Below, piece after piece: positions 42,972-51,817 of a stretch of 64,000 bases of DNA. Position 1 is the first letter of the stretch; every line of letters begins with the position of its first letter. A model generated the notes under the pieces. That model was not told where the DNA came from. It saw nothing but the letters and a program-made list of their open reading frames with translations, and made no database searches. Source of the stretch: an uncultured Lachnospiraceae bacterium (GTDB lineage Bacteria > Bacillota > Clostridia > Lachnospirales > Lachnospiraceae); NCBI GenBank assembly GCA_946558465.1, contig CAMNTM010000006.1, positions 62,001 through 126,000 of the forward strand. The letters are read 5' to 3'. The position numbers were made by a program, and so were the translations under genes.

Positions 42972-43952
42972 ATGAATATTCATGGAATAGATGTAAGTTA
43001 TTTTCAAGGAAACATTGACTGGAGTGCAGTCAAGGATTTTGGTATTCAGTTTGCAATGCTGCGGGCCGGATATGGAGAAGGAAACATAGATAAGCAGTTT
43101 TATAGAAATGCCGGAGAGTGTAACCGTCTGGGAATTCCATTTGGAGTATACTGGTTTTCTTATGCCTATACGAGGCAGGGAGCCAGAAGAGAGGCAGAGT
43201 ACTGTGTTGATGCAATAAAGAATTATAAGGTTCAGTATCCGGTAGCATTTGATTTTGAAAATGCTTCTATTGATTATGCGAGAAGACATGGAGTTCATGC
43301 TACATCTGCACTGGTGACAGCATTGGCAGAAGAATTCTGCAAAAGAGTTGAAGAGCTGGGTTACTTTTCTATGTATTACAGTAATCATGATTTGCTGAGA
43401 CGCATGTTTTCTGATTCATTAAGAGATAAATATTCTCTGTGGTATGCGAGGTATGCGGATGCTTCAGGAATGGATAATATCGGAATGTGGCAGTTTTCAG
43501 ATAACGGGAGAGTTGCCGGAATAACAGGAAGTGTAGATTTAGATATAGCGTATTACGATTTTGCGGATGTTATAGCCAAGGCGGGTCTAAATCATCTGAA
43601 AGAAGAAGTCATAACACCAAAGCCTCCGAGTCCGAAGCCAGAGGTAATAACATATACGGTGCGCCCTGGAGACAGTCTCAGCAGGATAGCAGCGAGGTAC
43701 GGGATTTCCTATCAGAGTCTTGCGTCCTATAATAATATTCAGAATGCAAATAGAATTTATCCGGGGCAGGTTATCAAGATACCGGCCGGAAATAAAAAGC
43801 CGGCCGGCCGGTCGTATACGGTGCGCGCAGGTGATACTTTGTCGGGAATTGCAGCACGTTTTGGAACAACGGTTCAGGAGCTTATGAGAATTAACGGAAT
43901 CCAGAATGCAAACCGAATATATGTAGGCCAGGTAATCCGGTTATCTTCATAA
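42972..43952 (+). CDS. GH25 family lysozyme with two C-terminal LysM repeats
   Basis: 326 residues. The GH25 muramidase domain (about 1-195) begins [20 protein letters not shown], with the second acidic site in [11 protein letters not shown]. Two LysM peptidoglycan-binding repeats follow a proline-lysine linker: [20 protein letters not shown] and [20 protein letters not shown], each ending NANRIY.GQVI. There is no signal peptide from this start, and the longer frame back to 42780 does not give one. Export would need a holin, lysis or a non-classical route. The start is chosen because it is where the family begins and GAGG lies upstream. It may be a remnant of a phage or mobile element, or a sporulation enzyme. 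Confidence 0.9.
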   Translation: MNIHGIDVSYFQGNIDWSAVKDFGIQFAMLRAGYGEGNIDKQFYRNAGECNRLGIPFGVYWFSYAYTRQGARREAEYCVDAIKNYKVQYPVAFDFENASIDYARRHGVHATSALVTALAEEFCKRVEELGYFSMYYSNHDLLRRMFSDSLRDKYSLWYARYADASGMDNIGMWQFSDNGRVAGITGSVDLDIAYYDFADVIAKAGLNHLKEEVITPKPPSPKPEVITYTVRPGDSLSRIAARYGISYQSLASYNNIQNANRIYPGQVIKIPAGNKKPAGRSYTVRAGDTLSGIAARFGTTVQELMRINGIQNANRIYVGQVIRLSS

Positions 43953-44027
43953 TATCTTAAGAAATTTCCGTCATGGGTCTTAAAAAATGTCTGCTATTCT
44001 TGTATAGTAGTAGGGAGGTGATTAAAA

Positions 44028-44723
44028 ATGGCAAATGTATTAATATGTGATGACGATAAGGAAATCGTGGAGGCGATAGAAATCTATCTCTCCCAGGAAG
44101 GCTATAATGTATTGAAGGCTTATGACGGAATGGAAGCGTTAAAGGTATTAAAGGAGCAGCATGTGGACCTTCTTGTGATTGATATTATGATGCCGAGACT
44201 CGACGGCATTCGCGCTACACTTAAGATCAGGGAAGAAAATAACATGCCGATTATCATTTTATCTGCGAAATCAGAGGATGCGGATAAGATATTGGGATTG
44301 AATATAGGGGCAGATGATTATCTGACTAAGCCGTTTAACCCGCTGGAGCTGGTTGCCAGAGTGAAATCTCAGATGCGCAGGTATACACAGCTGGGCAGTA
44401 CAGTAGACGCAAAGAACGAGGCGGTATATACTGTGGGCGGACTAGCCATTAATGATGATTTAAAAGAGGTTACGGTTGATGGTGAGACAGTGAGGCTGAC
44501 TCCGATAGAATATAATATTTTATTACTTCTTGTTAAAAATCAGGGAAAAGTATTCTCTATTGATCAAATATACGAAAGTATCTGGAATGAAGATGCAATA
44601 GGTGTAGATAACACAGTGGCGGTGCATATCAGGCATATCCGGGAAAAGATAGAAATTAATCCGAAGGAGCCGAGATATCTTAAAGTAGTTTGGGGAGTCG
44701 GATATAAGATAGAGAAGCTTTAG
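44028..44723 (+). CDS. OmpR/PhoB-family response regulator
   Basis: 231 residues. The receiver domain has the acidic pair in ICDDDKEI, the phospho-aspartate in LLVIDIMMPRLDG and the lysine in YLTKPFNP. The C-terminal winged helix has LTPIEYNILLLLVKNQGKVF and VDNTVAVHIRHIREKIE. The sequence is closest in style to the VanR group that is abundant in gut Clostridia; no vancomycin-resistance ligase genes are near. The RBS GGGAGGTG is strong. It is 12 bases ahead of its partner kinase. Confidence 0.94.
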   Translation: MANVLICDDDKEIVEAIEIYLSQEGYNVLKAYDGMEALKVLKEQHVDLLVIDIMMPRLDGIRATLKIREENNMPIIILSAKSEDADKILGLNIGADDYLTKPFNPLELVARVKSQMRRYTQLGSTVDAKNEAVYTVGGLAINDDLKEVTVDGETVRLTPIEYNILLLLVKNQGKVFSIDQIYESIWNEDAIGVDNTVAVHIRHIREKIEINPKEPRYLKVVWGVGYKIEKL

Positions 44724-44735
44724 AAGGGAGTTAAG

Positions 44736-47345
44736 ATGAAACAAAAGTGGTATAAGACCAATCTGGCTAAGGCAGCGCTTATTATAGCTGCGCATGCAGC
44801 AGCAGTTGTAATGACTGCCAGTCTTCTTTGGATTGTATCTTATCCTGCAATCCAGGAGGAGCTGCTGGAGGGTGATCCGGCAGAGGAGTACAAGGATACA
44901 GCAAATTTTGCAGATCAGATGTTGAATTATAGTATGCAGGCTGTTAATGGAATCAATGAAAAAAAATGGCTGGAAACAGATGGAGAATATGATCCGGATA
45001 AGCTTGTAGATATAGAGGAGTTTTCGAATACCGGAAAGATAACCGGCGAGTCTGAAAGTGGTTTGGCTTATCGTCTGGGTGATTTGGTTGAGTGGTATCA
45101 GAGTGGGAATTATGAAATGTCATATAACGGGGAGGTGTATATAGACAGCGGCGAAGCATACAGCGGCACAGATGAATCGAAAATAATTGTGTGTGAGAAA
45201 ACGGATGGGACATATTATTATTATACATTTAATGAGTTCAGCGCATTGATAAAAAATGGCGGCTTACATTTTATAGATGAGAATGAAGAAGCGGGAGCTT
45301 CTACGGACGAGATACTTTCTGATGTAAGAAAAGGATATGGATTTCCACAGTCCATGTTTCTGGGAATTGAGAACAGCGAAGGTATTAGGATATATTCGGA
45401 CTGCTGGGTCTATGACGGTGTGCTTATTAAAGAAGAATGTAAGCCTGAAGGTACAGCAGGAATTATGGAGCTTGCGAATGAGAATTCCGACTGGAACGGG
45501 AGACTAGATGAGGCTTATCAGATGGTGTATTCTGCAATAGAAACTGTCGGACACAGCTATGACACATACACAGATATTAACGCAGGGATAGAAGAGGGGG
45601 ATACGAATTTCTCTTACATGTATGTAGATATGAGAGGAAAACATGTTTATACAAATAAGGCAGAATATGAAGCTTATGAGCATGTGGAAAGCAATATTGA
45701 GAAAATGAAAGACAGCGGCAGATATATTATTGTAGCTCCTAAGCTCGTGGATATAGAAACCAATATGGATAAGGCAGATATTGCTTTATGGAGGGATCAG
45801 ATAAAATATTCAAGTGTTGATGAAGAAGAATTTTTGTTCGTAGCAGCAGTAGATACAAGTTATCCGATTCACGATGTATTCTATTCGGAAAATGAACTGT
45901 ATGATAAATATGGGAACAGTGCCCGCAGACAGGCGGTTTTAGGGGCAGCGGCAGGAATTTTGTTTATTATCAGTATTTTGTGGCTTACTGTAATTGCAGG
46001 GCGCAGTGCAAAGGATGAAGAGCTTCATTTGAATGGATTTGACAGGTGGAAAACAGAGCTTGCAGCAGCAGTGATCATTTTCGCATGGAGTATTCCGTTT
46101 ATCTTCTGGCTGAGGTGTGGTATTACAGATTCATATATTGTGACACGAGGCATGCGGAAGTTTGCTCTGCAGGAGGTATATATAAACGATATTTTTCCTT
46201 ATATTATAGTATCGTGTATATTTGTATGCTTTACATGCAGTATGTTTTTACTTGGTTTTTTAAGTCTGGTAAGAAGGATTAAGGCTGAAACGGTATGGAA
46301 AAACAGTCTGCTTAGAAGTATGGGTGTATTCTTCAAATGTGTGCTGCAGAATATGAGCAGTATATGGAGAAGTATTCTGCTGTATGGAACATTCATTATA
46401 CTTCATTGGCTCTGTGTTCTCAGCATAGGTCATGTAGGTGAAGGAAGGGCATTGTTGATGCTGTTAGTAGAAGGCGCGGCATTTGTTTATCTGGTATACA
46501 GGGCGATAGGAACAACCAGGATAGAAAAAGGAATTATGAAGATCTCCGGCGGTGAGGTGGATTATAAGGTTTCTACAGCGGGACTTCTGCCGGAGCATCA
46601 AAGAATTGCGGAAAATATTAATTCTATTGGTGAAGGGCTAGATGCAGCGCTTGAGGAGAGTATAAAGAGCGAACGGCTGAAAACAGACCTGATTACGAAT
46701 GTGTCCCATGATATTAAGACACCGCTTACTTCTATTATAAATTATGTAGAGCTTTTGAAGCAGGAGAACTTTGACAATCCAAAGATTCAACGGTATCTGG
46801 AAGTATTGGAAGCCAAATCCCAGAGGCTTAAAACATTGACGGAGGATGTAGTAGAGGCTTCGAAGATAAGCTCTGGAAACATTTCTTTGGAGTTTATGAA
46901 TATCAACCTGGTGGAAATGATACAGCAGACCAGTGGAGAGTTTGAAGAAAAGTTTAAGGAAAGAAGCCTGACAGAGGTTTTAAATCTTCCGGAGGAATCC
47001 GTAGTTATCAGTGCAGACGGCAGACGTACATGGCGTATTTTAGAGAATATATACAACAATGCGGCAAAATACGCAATGGAAGGCACGAGAATCTACGCAG
47101 ACCTTGCGGTGAAGAACGAGAAAGCAAGCTTTAGTCTGAAAAATGTATCAGAACAGCCCTTGAATATTTCAGCAGATGAGCTGACAGAAAGATTTATCCG
47201 GGGAGATATTTCCAGAAGTACAGAAGGCAGCGGTTTAGGACTGTCAATTGCCAAAACACTAACCCAGATGCAGGGAGGAGAATTCCAGCTGTATTTGGAT
47301 GGAGATTTGTTTAAGGTGACGATAGAATTCAGCGTGGTGAATTGA
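44736..47345 (+). CDS. Sensor histidine kinase with large external domain and several membrane helices
   Basis: 869 residues. There is an N-terminal helix (ALIIAAHAAAVVMTASLLW), then about 370 residues outside the cell with acidic, tyrosine-rich sequence. Four or five membrane helices follow (for example AVLGAAAGILFIISILWL, IIVSCIFVCFTCSMFLLGF and LMLLVEGAAFVYLVYRA). The kinase core has the H box VSHDIKTPLTSIINY, the N box IYNNAAKYA and the G box GSGLGLSIAKTL. It pairs with the regulator at 44028. What it senses is unknown. The gene ends 9 bases before copy 4 of the dispersed palindrome. Confidence 0.92.
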   Translation: MKQKWYKTNLAKAALIIAAHAAAVVMTASLLWIVSYPAIQEELLEGDPAEEYKDTANFADQMLNYSMQAVNGINEKKWLETDGEYDPDKLVDIEEFSNTGKITGESESGLAYRLGDLVEWYQSGNYEMSYNGEVYIDSGEAYSGTDESKIIVCEKTDGTYYYYTFNEFSALIKNGGLHFIDENEEAGASTDEILSDVRKGYGFPQSMFLGIENSEGIRIYSDCWVYDGVLIKEECKPEGTAGIMELANENSDWNGRLDEAYQMVYSAIETVGHSYDTYTDINAGIEEGDTNFSYMYVDMRGKHVYTNKAEYEAYEHVESNIEKMKDSGRYIIVAPKLVDIETNMDKADIALWRDQIKYSSVDEEEFLFVAAVDTSYPIHDVFYSENELYDKYGNSARRQAVLGAAAGILFIISILWLTVIAGRSAKDEELHLNGFDRWKTELAAAVIIFAWSIPFIFWLRCGITDSYIVTRGMRKFALQEVYINDIFPYIIVSCIFVCFTCSMFLLGFLSLVRRIKAETVWKNSLLRSMGVFFKCVLQNMSSIWRSILLYGTFIILHWLCVLSIGHVGEGRALLMLLVEGAAFVYLVYRAIGTTRIEKGIMKISGGEVDYKVSTAGLLPEHQRIAENINSIGEGLDAALEESIKSERLKTDLITNVSHDIKTPLTSIINYVELLKQENFDNPKIQRYLEVLEAKSQRLKTLTEDVVEASKISSGNISLEFMNINLVEMIQQTSGEFEEKFKERSLTEVLNLPEESVVISADGRRTWRILENIYNNAAKYAMEGTRIYADLAVKNEKASFSLKNVSEQPLNISADELTERFIRGDISRSTEGSGLGLSIAKTLTQMQGGEFQLYLDGDLFKVTIEFSVVN

Positions 47346-47354
47346 GTGAATTGT

Positions 47355-47396
47355 AGTTGGGGACGGGGTAAAACGAGTTTTACCCCGTCCCCAACT
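47355..47396. repeat. GGGGACGGGGTA palindrome, copy 4 (right side of accessory region)
   Basis: Perfect 19-bp arms (47355-47373 and 47378-47396) around CGAG, with left arm AGTTGGGGACGGGGTAAAA. It lies between two convergent genes and touches the stop codon of the leftward one. It is almost the same sequence as copy 3 at 13931. Confidence 0.95.
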
Positions 47397-49843
47397 CATT
47401 TAGAATACCCTACGTACGTATTTCCGCTTCCTTGTGTCATACTGTCCATCTGTGAATAAGGTACACTGAGCCGTTCGCCGCTGGAAGTAACGATATAGTT
47501 TATTGTTGAATTACTGTAGCCTGTGAGTATGACAGTGTCCTGCGTATCTAGCATTGCAATAATCGGAATATTCTGATTTATTATATACAATAATTGTTCA
47601 GCAGTACATCCTGTTAAGTCTATGCTTCTTCCATTAGAAAATGAGTCCATAACCTCAGACGGTGATTTGCCGTCATTAAGCTGAACGCGTATTCCTTCGA
47701 TTTCTCCGTCTTTGCCGGCGATATTATACCGGAGGTCACGATTTCCGCGCTCCCAGATATATGCTTGATGTGCGGATACTACAACACCGTTGCATTCATC
47801 TGCTTCCTGGATTGCTATTCCTGCATTGTTGTAAATACCCTTTAGCTCACCTAAAGCGTACATATAGCATTTATGGTCGTCATTTGTTTCGCTGTCAAAT
47901 GATATGACGGCAGGATTTTCAAAGAGAACCTGTTTGGGCTTTAGCAGCTTAGGTTCTTTGTCCGATATTCCGTCGGAATAAGTAATTCTTACCTGACTTT
48001 CCTTTAAATCAGTAATATAAGCTTCTACAAATATATTGTTTTGTTTTTCCTCTTCGTTATTTGTAATGTAGTCCTCTGCTGCAGCTGTATAAGTAGTGCC
48101 AGATTTTGTGGCACGATTCAGAGTAATCATATTTGTTTCAAATTCAGCATTTAAAATATAGAGGCCATTCTGCTCATATGTTTTCACTGTTTTTCCGTTT
48201 TCATCTTCAATTTCAATCTTGTACATTGGGATTGCCGGCTGGCCGGAGGCAGTGGTTCCAATATCTTCTTTACGGGCGGTTCCATAGACAAAATCATTCT
48301 TTATAAAGCCTAAAGGCTGCAGCGTCTCGGTATCTCCGGATTCTACGGTGTGTTTGTCGCCGGTGTTGAAATTTTTGACGATAATCTGCTCTTTATCTGA
48401 AATCTTAACCTGATAAGCGGCAATATGTCCATCCTCAGAGACGACATATTGATGTTCGGAAAGCCCGGAGGCAATTTTACTCATTTGTCTTCTTTTTACA
48501 TTAATTTCATATAATGTGTTATCCGTGAGAATATACATCATATCTCTGTCAGCACTGTAATACATCAGCCTGCCAAGCTCGTATTCGGTTCTTTTGTATG
48601 ATTGGCGGCTGGATATGAAGACCTTTTCTTCGACAGAGTTCTGCCTGATGTTATAATAATAGACAGCTACACCTACTTCTCCTTCATGTTCTCCTCGGTT
48701 CATGTAACCATAGACAGCAAATATCGTATTCCCGTCATCGTCCATATCGAGAAGCTTTATATCATGTTCAGAATATAGGTTGCGTGAATCTGTATTTTCT
48801 GCATCGGCAAAGCTGAATACGAGGGAGATCTCATCTGAATCTTTATTATAATTCCATAACTCTTTTGCCTGTATAAAAGAAACTGTAGTTTCCTTCTTGT
48901 TTGTCATATAAGAGACGGCCGGGTCTGTGATTCCCAATATGATACCCTTTCCGTTCAGGATATGCTTGGAGGCATTGAATACCTGGTCCATTGTACGGTC
49001 GTAATCCAGCAGGTAGGAGGCGCCGTTGTCTGCTGTATGTCTAACTCTGAAGAATTCCCGGACATTGTAGAGATCTTCTTCGTTTTCCTCTCCTTTACAG
49101 CGTACGCGGTATTCGATTAATACAGATGTGTAGGTACTGTTTATTTCCTTAATGCTCCAGCGTTCAGTGCCTTCCACCTGAGGAGATAAGCTGCCCCAGG
49201 TAACATGATCATAATCGGAATTGATTGTGACGTGATAAAGGGTCGTGTTATCACCCTTTTCATTAGGCTCAATGGCCCTTCCTATACCGGTGTCCTCAGC
49301 TTTTTTTAAAGCATTCTCATGGAAATCTCGAATATAATCCAGGCATTTTTCTGCATTGGTAAAAGCAGCATCCTTAATACGTGTATACATATACACAATT
49401 TGTTCGTCGTCAAGTTCCAAAGTAATCTTAAGAACGCGTTCTTCCGTAAGAAGTCCCTCTTCGTTAAATGTCAGCAGTACATTTTCTTCAGGCTCCTTCA
49501 GCTTGTATTCAAAGAGCTGTTCCTTTCCGTCCAGAGAATATACGGCATAAGTGAGGCTGCGGATAAAATTGTCGTAGGCGTTCAGGTTTAGAGAAAGCTG
49601 CTGATTGACAACTGGGGTGACCATATCGCGGACAGCCGGAATATCCATTTCATATTTGTACGCAGGAAGTGTATTTATTGTATAGCCCGCACACGAAAAC
49701 GAGACCTGAGGCCGTGAAGCGGTCCCCATGTCTGCAGTCATATTATTATTTTCTTTATTTGTTGTATAGCTGAAAAAAAGTATTGCAAAAATAAAAACTG
49801 ATGCCAGTATTCCAGCCTCAATCAGGCGTTTTTTCCATTTCAT
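47396..49843 (-). CDS. Large membrane-anchored protein of unknown function, possible degenerate C39-like end
   Basis: 815 residues. One N-terminal membrane helix (LIEAGILASVFIFAILFF) leaves nearly all of the protein outside. The long middle region looks beta-rich and repetitive in the manner of propeller-like or lipoprotein ectodomains (for example LYEINVKRRQMSKIASGLSE, then HQYVVSEDGHIAAYQV). The last 90 residues resemble the end of a C39-like papain-fold peptidase (IINQNIPIIAMLDTQDTVIL followed by TGYSN), but threonine stands where the catalytic His would be and no active Cys is obvious. I do not recognise a named family. The ATG shares its A with the stop codon of the methyltransferase gene upstream (TAATG), so the two are coupled. 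Confidence 0.8.
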   Translation of the reverse strand: MKWKKRLIEAGILASVFIFAILFFSYTTNKENNNMTADMGTASRPQVSFSCAGYTINTLPAYKYEMDIPAVRDMVTPVVNQQLSLNLNAYDNFIRSLTYAVYSLDGKEQLFEYKLKEPEENVLLTFNEEGLLTEERVLKITLELDDEQIVYMYTRIKDAAFTNAEKCLDYIRDFHENALKKAEDTGIGRAIEPNEKGDNTTLYHVTINSDYDHVTWGSLSPQVEGTERWSIKEINSTYTSVLIEYRVRCKGEENEEDLYNVREFFRVRHTADNGASYLLDYDRTMDQVFNASKHILNGKGIILGITDPAVSYMTNKKETTVSFIQAKELWNYNKDSDEISLVFSFADAENTDSRNLYSEHDIKLLDMDDDGNTIFAVYGYMNRGEHEGEVGVAVYYYNIRQNSVEEKVFISSRQSYKRTEYELGRLMYYSADRDMMYILTDNTLYEINVKRRQMSKIASGLSEHQYVVSEDGHIAAYQVKISDKEQIIVKNFNTGDKHTVESGDTETLQPLGFIKNDFVYGTARKEDIGTTASGQPAIPMYKIEIEDENGKTVKTYEQNGLYILNAEFETNMITLNRATKSGTTYTAAAEDYITNNEEEKQNNIFVEAYITDLKESQVRITYSDGISDKEPKLLKPKQVLFENPAVISFDSETNDDHKCYMYALGELKGIYNNAGIAIQEADECNGVVVSAHQAYIWERGNRDLRYNIAGKDGEIEGIRVQLNDGKSPSEVMDSFSNGRSIDLTGCTAEQLLYIINQNIPIIAMLDTQDTVILTGYSNSTINYIVTSSGERLSVPYSQMDSMTQGSGNTYVGYSK

Positions 49844-50994
49844 TAAAAATCCCCTTGTGCTTTGAGTAACGATTTAAGCGCCGGCGATACGTGAAGAAGC
49901 TCTTCACATGCCTGAAGCTGTTGTATATTATCCGCTCTTTTTCCGGTTCTGACTGCACGTATAAGAATGTTTTTTGGTGTATGTTCCATGTCGATAAATT
50001 CCAAAAGCTGAACACGATAGCCGGCCTGTTCAAGATATTCTGCCCGAAGGGCATCTGTTACAAGCGCCGCCAGTCGTTCTTTAATAAGACCATATTTCAG
50101 TATCGGCTTTAATAAATCACTTTTTATCTGCTGATTCAGTTCATGCTGGCAGCATGGAACAGATAAAATTACATTTGTTTTCCAGCCGACAGCTTTTGCC
50201 AATGCAAAATCTGTAGCAGTATCACATGCATGAAGTGTAATAACCATATCGACGTGATCTGCACCTGTATAGCCGGCAATATTACCCTCTGTAAATGTCA
50301 GCCCTTTGTAGTTATATTTTTGGCTTAAGGCGTTGCATTTCCGGATAACATCGCTTTTTAAATCAAGCCCGATAATGCGGGCATTATAATCCTTTAATAT
50401 GTTCAAATAATAATATACGGCAAAGGTAAGATAGGATTTTCCGCAGCCAAAATCCAGAATGGTCAGCTCTTTATCTTTTGGAAGCTCTGGGAGAATATCC
50501 TCGACAAATTCCAGAAAACGATTGATTTGCCGGAATTTGTCAGATTTTGCATGAATTATCTGTCCATCCTCTGTCATAACTCCTAAGTCTAGGAGAAAAG
50601 GCACTGGAATACCTTCCTCAAGGATATAGTTCTTCTTCCGGTTATGAGTAAAAGCCGCAGGTTTTTTGGAAGAAGACTGTATCCGCCTCTTGACGGTAAC
50701 TTTTCCCTTTTTACTTACAAGAACTGTATAGGAAAAGTCTGCCGTCTCCAGCTGCAGCTGCCTCATGTTGTGCATATATTCTGCAAGCTTTAAAGAAGCA
50801 TCAGCAGCAGATAGATTTTCGTGAAAAGCCTGGTTATTGCGGAATTTTTCTATTTGAAATAAAAGCCTTTCCCCTTTTAAGACAGGGCGGACCTTGACTT
50901 TTGAGGCAGTATTTTTATCCCGTGGACTGCTGAGTACTGCCGATAAAAAATCGCTGTTCAAATTTTCCTGTAGTAATATTTTTAATTCATTCAT
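49843..50994 (-). CDS. Class I SAM-dependent methyltransferase
   Basis: 383 residues. The SAM site is LTILDFGCGKSYLTFAVYYY (about 190), with IIGLDLKSDVI as motif II and VITLHACDTATDFALAKAV as motif IV-V. The N-terminal 160 residues are a separate domain with basic sequence (KKGKVTVKRRIQSSSKK). C-terminal cysteines appear in SVPCCQHELNQQI. The HACD...CCQHE arrangement is shared by a group of uncharacterised RNA-methyltransferase-like proteins in Firmicutes. The target is unknown. It is the first gene of a two-gene leftward unit with the 815-residue anchored protein. Its upstream end lies 39 bases from palindrome copy 5. Confidence 0.85.
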   Translation of the reverse strand: MNELKILLQENLNSDFLSAVLSSPRDKNTASKVKVRPVLKGERLLFQIEKFRNNQAFHENLSAADASLKLAEYMHNMRQLQLETADFSYTVLVSKKGKVTVKRRIQSSSKKPAAFTHNRKKNYILEEGIPVPFLLDLGVMTEDGQIIHAKSDKFRQINRFLEFVEDILPELPKDKELTILDFGCGKSYLTFAVYYYLNILKDYNARIIGLDLKSDVIRKCNALSQKYNYKGLTFTEGNIAGYTGADHVDMVITLHACDTATDFALAKAVGWKTNVILSVPCCQHELNQQIKSDLLKPILKYGLIKERLAALVTDALRAEYLEQAGYRVQLLEFIDMEHTPKNILIRAVRTGKRADNIQQLQACEELLHVSPALKSLLKAQGDF

Positions 50995-51033
50995 AATATG
51001 TACATTGTAATGTTTTTTAGAAGAGAACGCAAG

Positions 51034-51069
51034 TGGGGACGGGGTAAAATTAAAAATACCCCGTCCCCA
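51034..51069. repeat. GGGGACGGGGTA palindrome, copy 5
   Basis: Arms TGGGGACGGGGTA (51034-51046) and its complement (51057-51069) flank a 10-base centre that is not self-complementary. The left inner sequence is TAAAA and the right is the complement of TATTTTT. It lies upstream of the methyltransferase gene and just after the end of queT. Confidence 0.93.
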
Positions 51070-51072
51070 TCC

Positions 51073-51567
51073 CTAATTTAGTGAAGGTCGAAATACGATG
51101 TTTTTATATTTGCGCAATGCATAATATACTGTCAATCCAAGTACCCCGCAGGATAGAATCTCTCCGATACCGACGGTGAGCATCATAAGCGGAATGGGCA
51201 GTGCGGCTCCGTAGCCGAAACGCAGTACAAATGGAACGATGATTGTGTTTGCGGTAACAGGGGGAACCGGCGCCAAGAAAAAATTCTTTTCTCGCAGTGT
51301 ATAGGTGAAGAATGCGCCGATAAGAGTAGCAAGACTTCCGAAGATTATATCTGGAAGGATAGCACCGCCGAGGATGTTTCCGATCAGGCAGCCGATAAAA
51401 AGTCCGGGAACTGCGGCCGGGGTGAATACAGGAAGAATTGTGAGGGCTTCTGCGATTCTTATCTGTATTTCGCCGAAAGAAAAAGGTGCGAATACATAGG
51501 TGAGTACTACATAGATAGCGGCAATCATAGCAGCTTGGGTTAAAAAAGTGATGTTTTTGTTTTTCAT
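51073..51567 (-). CDS. queT: QueT family transporter (queuosine precursor uptake)
   Basis: 164 residues, an S-component-like membrane protein with about five helices (AAMIAAIYVVLTYVFAPFSF, AAVPGLFIGCLIGNILGGAI, IPLMMLTVGIGEILSCGVLG). The family feature GEIQIRIAEALTILP is plain. QueT proteins import preQ1/preQ0 or a related queuosine precursor, normally with an ECF energising module encoded elsewhere. The start at 51567 follows AAAGGAG, which is part of a preQ1-I riboswitch tail. That riboswitch independently supports the substrate. Confidence 0.93.
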   Translation of the reverse strand: MKNKNITFLTQAAMIAAIYVVLTYVFAPFSFGEIQIRIAEALTILPVFTPAAVPGLFIGCLIGNILGGAILPDIIFGSLATLIGAFFTYTLREKNFFLAPVPPVTANTIIVPFVLRFGYGAALPIPLMMLTVGIGEILSCGVLGLTVYYALRKYKNIVFRPSLN

Positions 51568-51576
51568 GATTTTAAT

Positions 51577-51620
51577 CTCCTTTAGTTTTGTTTTACGTGT
51601 GGAAGGTCTCGAACACACGA
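51577..51620 (-). promoter_or_regulatory. preQ1-I riboswitch before queT
   Basis: On the minus strand the aptamer has stem CGTGTG (complement of 51614-51619) and CACACG (complement of 51596-51601), with loop TTCGAGACCTTC between. The A-rich tail TAAAACAAAACTAAAGGAG (complement of 51577-51595) contains the ribosome site. This is the class I preQ1 layout, an H-type pseudoknot with the tail folding back into the loop. Ligand binding would hide AAAGGAG and block queT translation. Confidence 0.85.
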
Positions 51621-51689
51621 TTCATTTAACGCCGGGAATCGGCGGCAGACCCTGACAGACCTTATTTTTGAGGGCCTTTAACGATTGGT

Positions 51690-51719
51690 AGTATAGCATA
51701 AAGTGGGAGGAAAATGCAA
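51690..51719 (-). promoter_or_regulatory. Promoter of queT
   Basis: Minus-strand TTGCAT (complement of 51714-51719), 18-bp spacer and TATACT (complement of 51690-51695). Transcription would begin about 65 bases before the riboswitch stem. Confidence 0.65.
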
Positions 51720-51769
51720 GCTGTATCCATTTCTGCAATTCCGGGAGCTTAGTAATATATGGTTTTAAT

Positions 51770-51813
51770 GAATTGGGGACGGGGTATTTCTCATTTTACC
51801 CCGTCCCCAATTC
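51770..51813. repeat. GGGGACGGGGTA palindrome, copy 6
   Basis: Arms GAATTGGGGACGGGGTA (51770-51786) and its complement (51797-51813). The centre, TTTCTCATTT, has one TATTT half and one TAAAA-complement half, so it is a hybrid of the two inner forms. It lies between the queT promoter and the end of the leftward aldo/keto reductase gene. Confidence 0.94.
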
Positions 51814-51817
51814 GTTA

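Noticed and set aside
43650-43950. Repeated DNA at the end of the lysozyme gene as a mobile or CRISPR repeat
   Set aside because: The similarity is explained by two in-frame LysM protein repeats.
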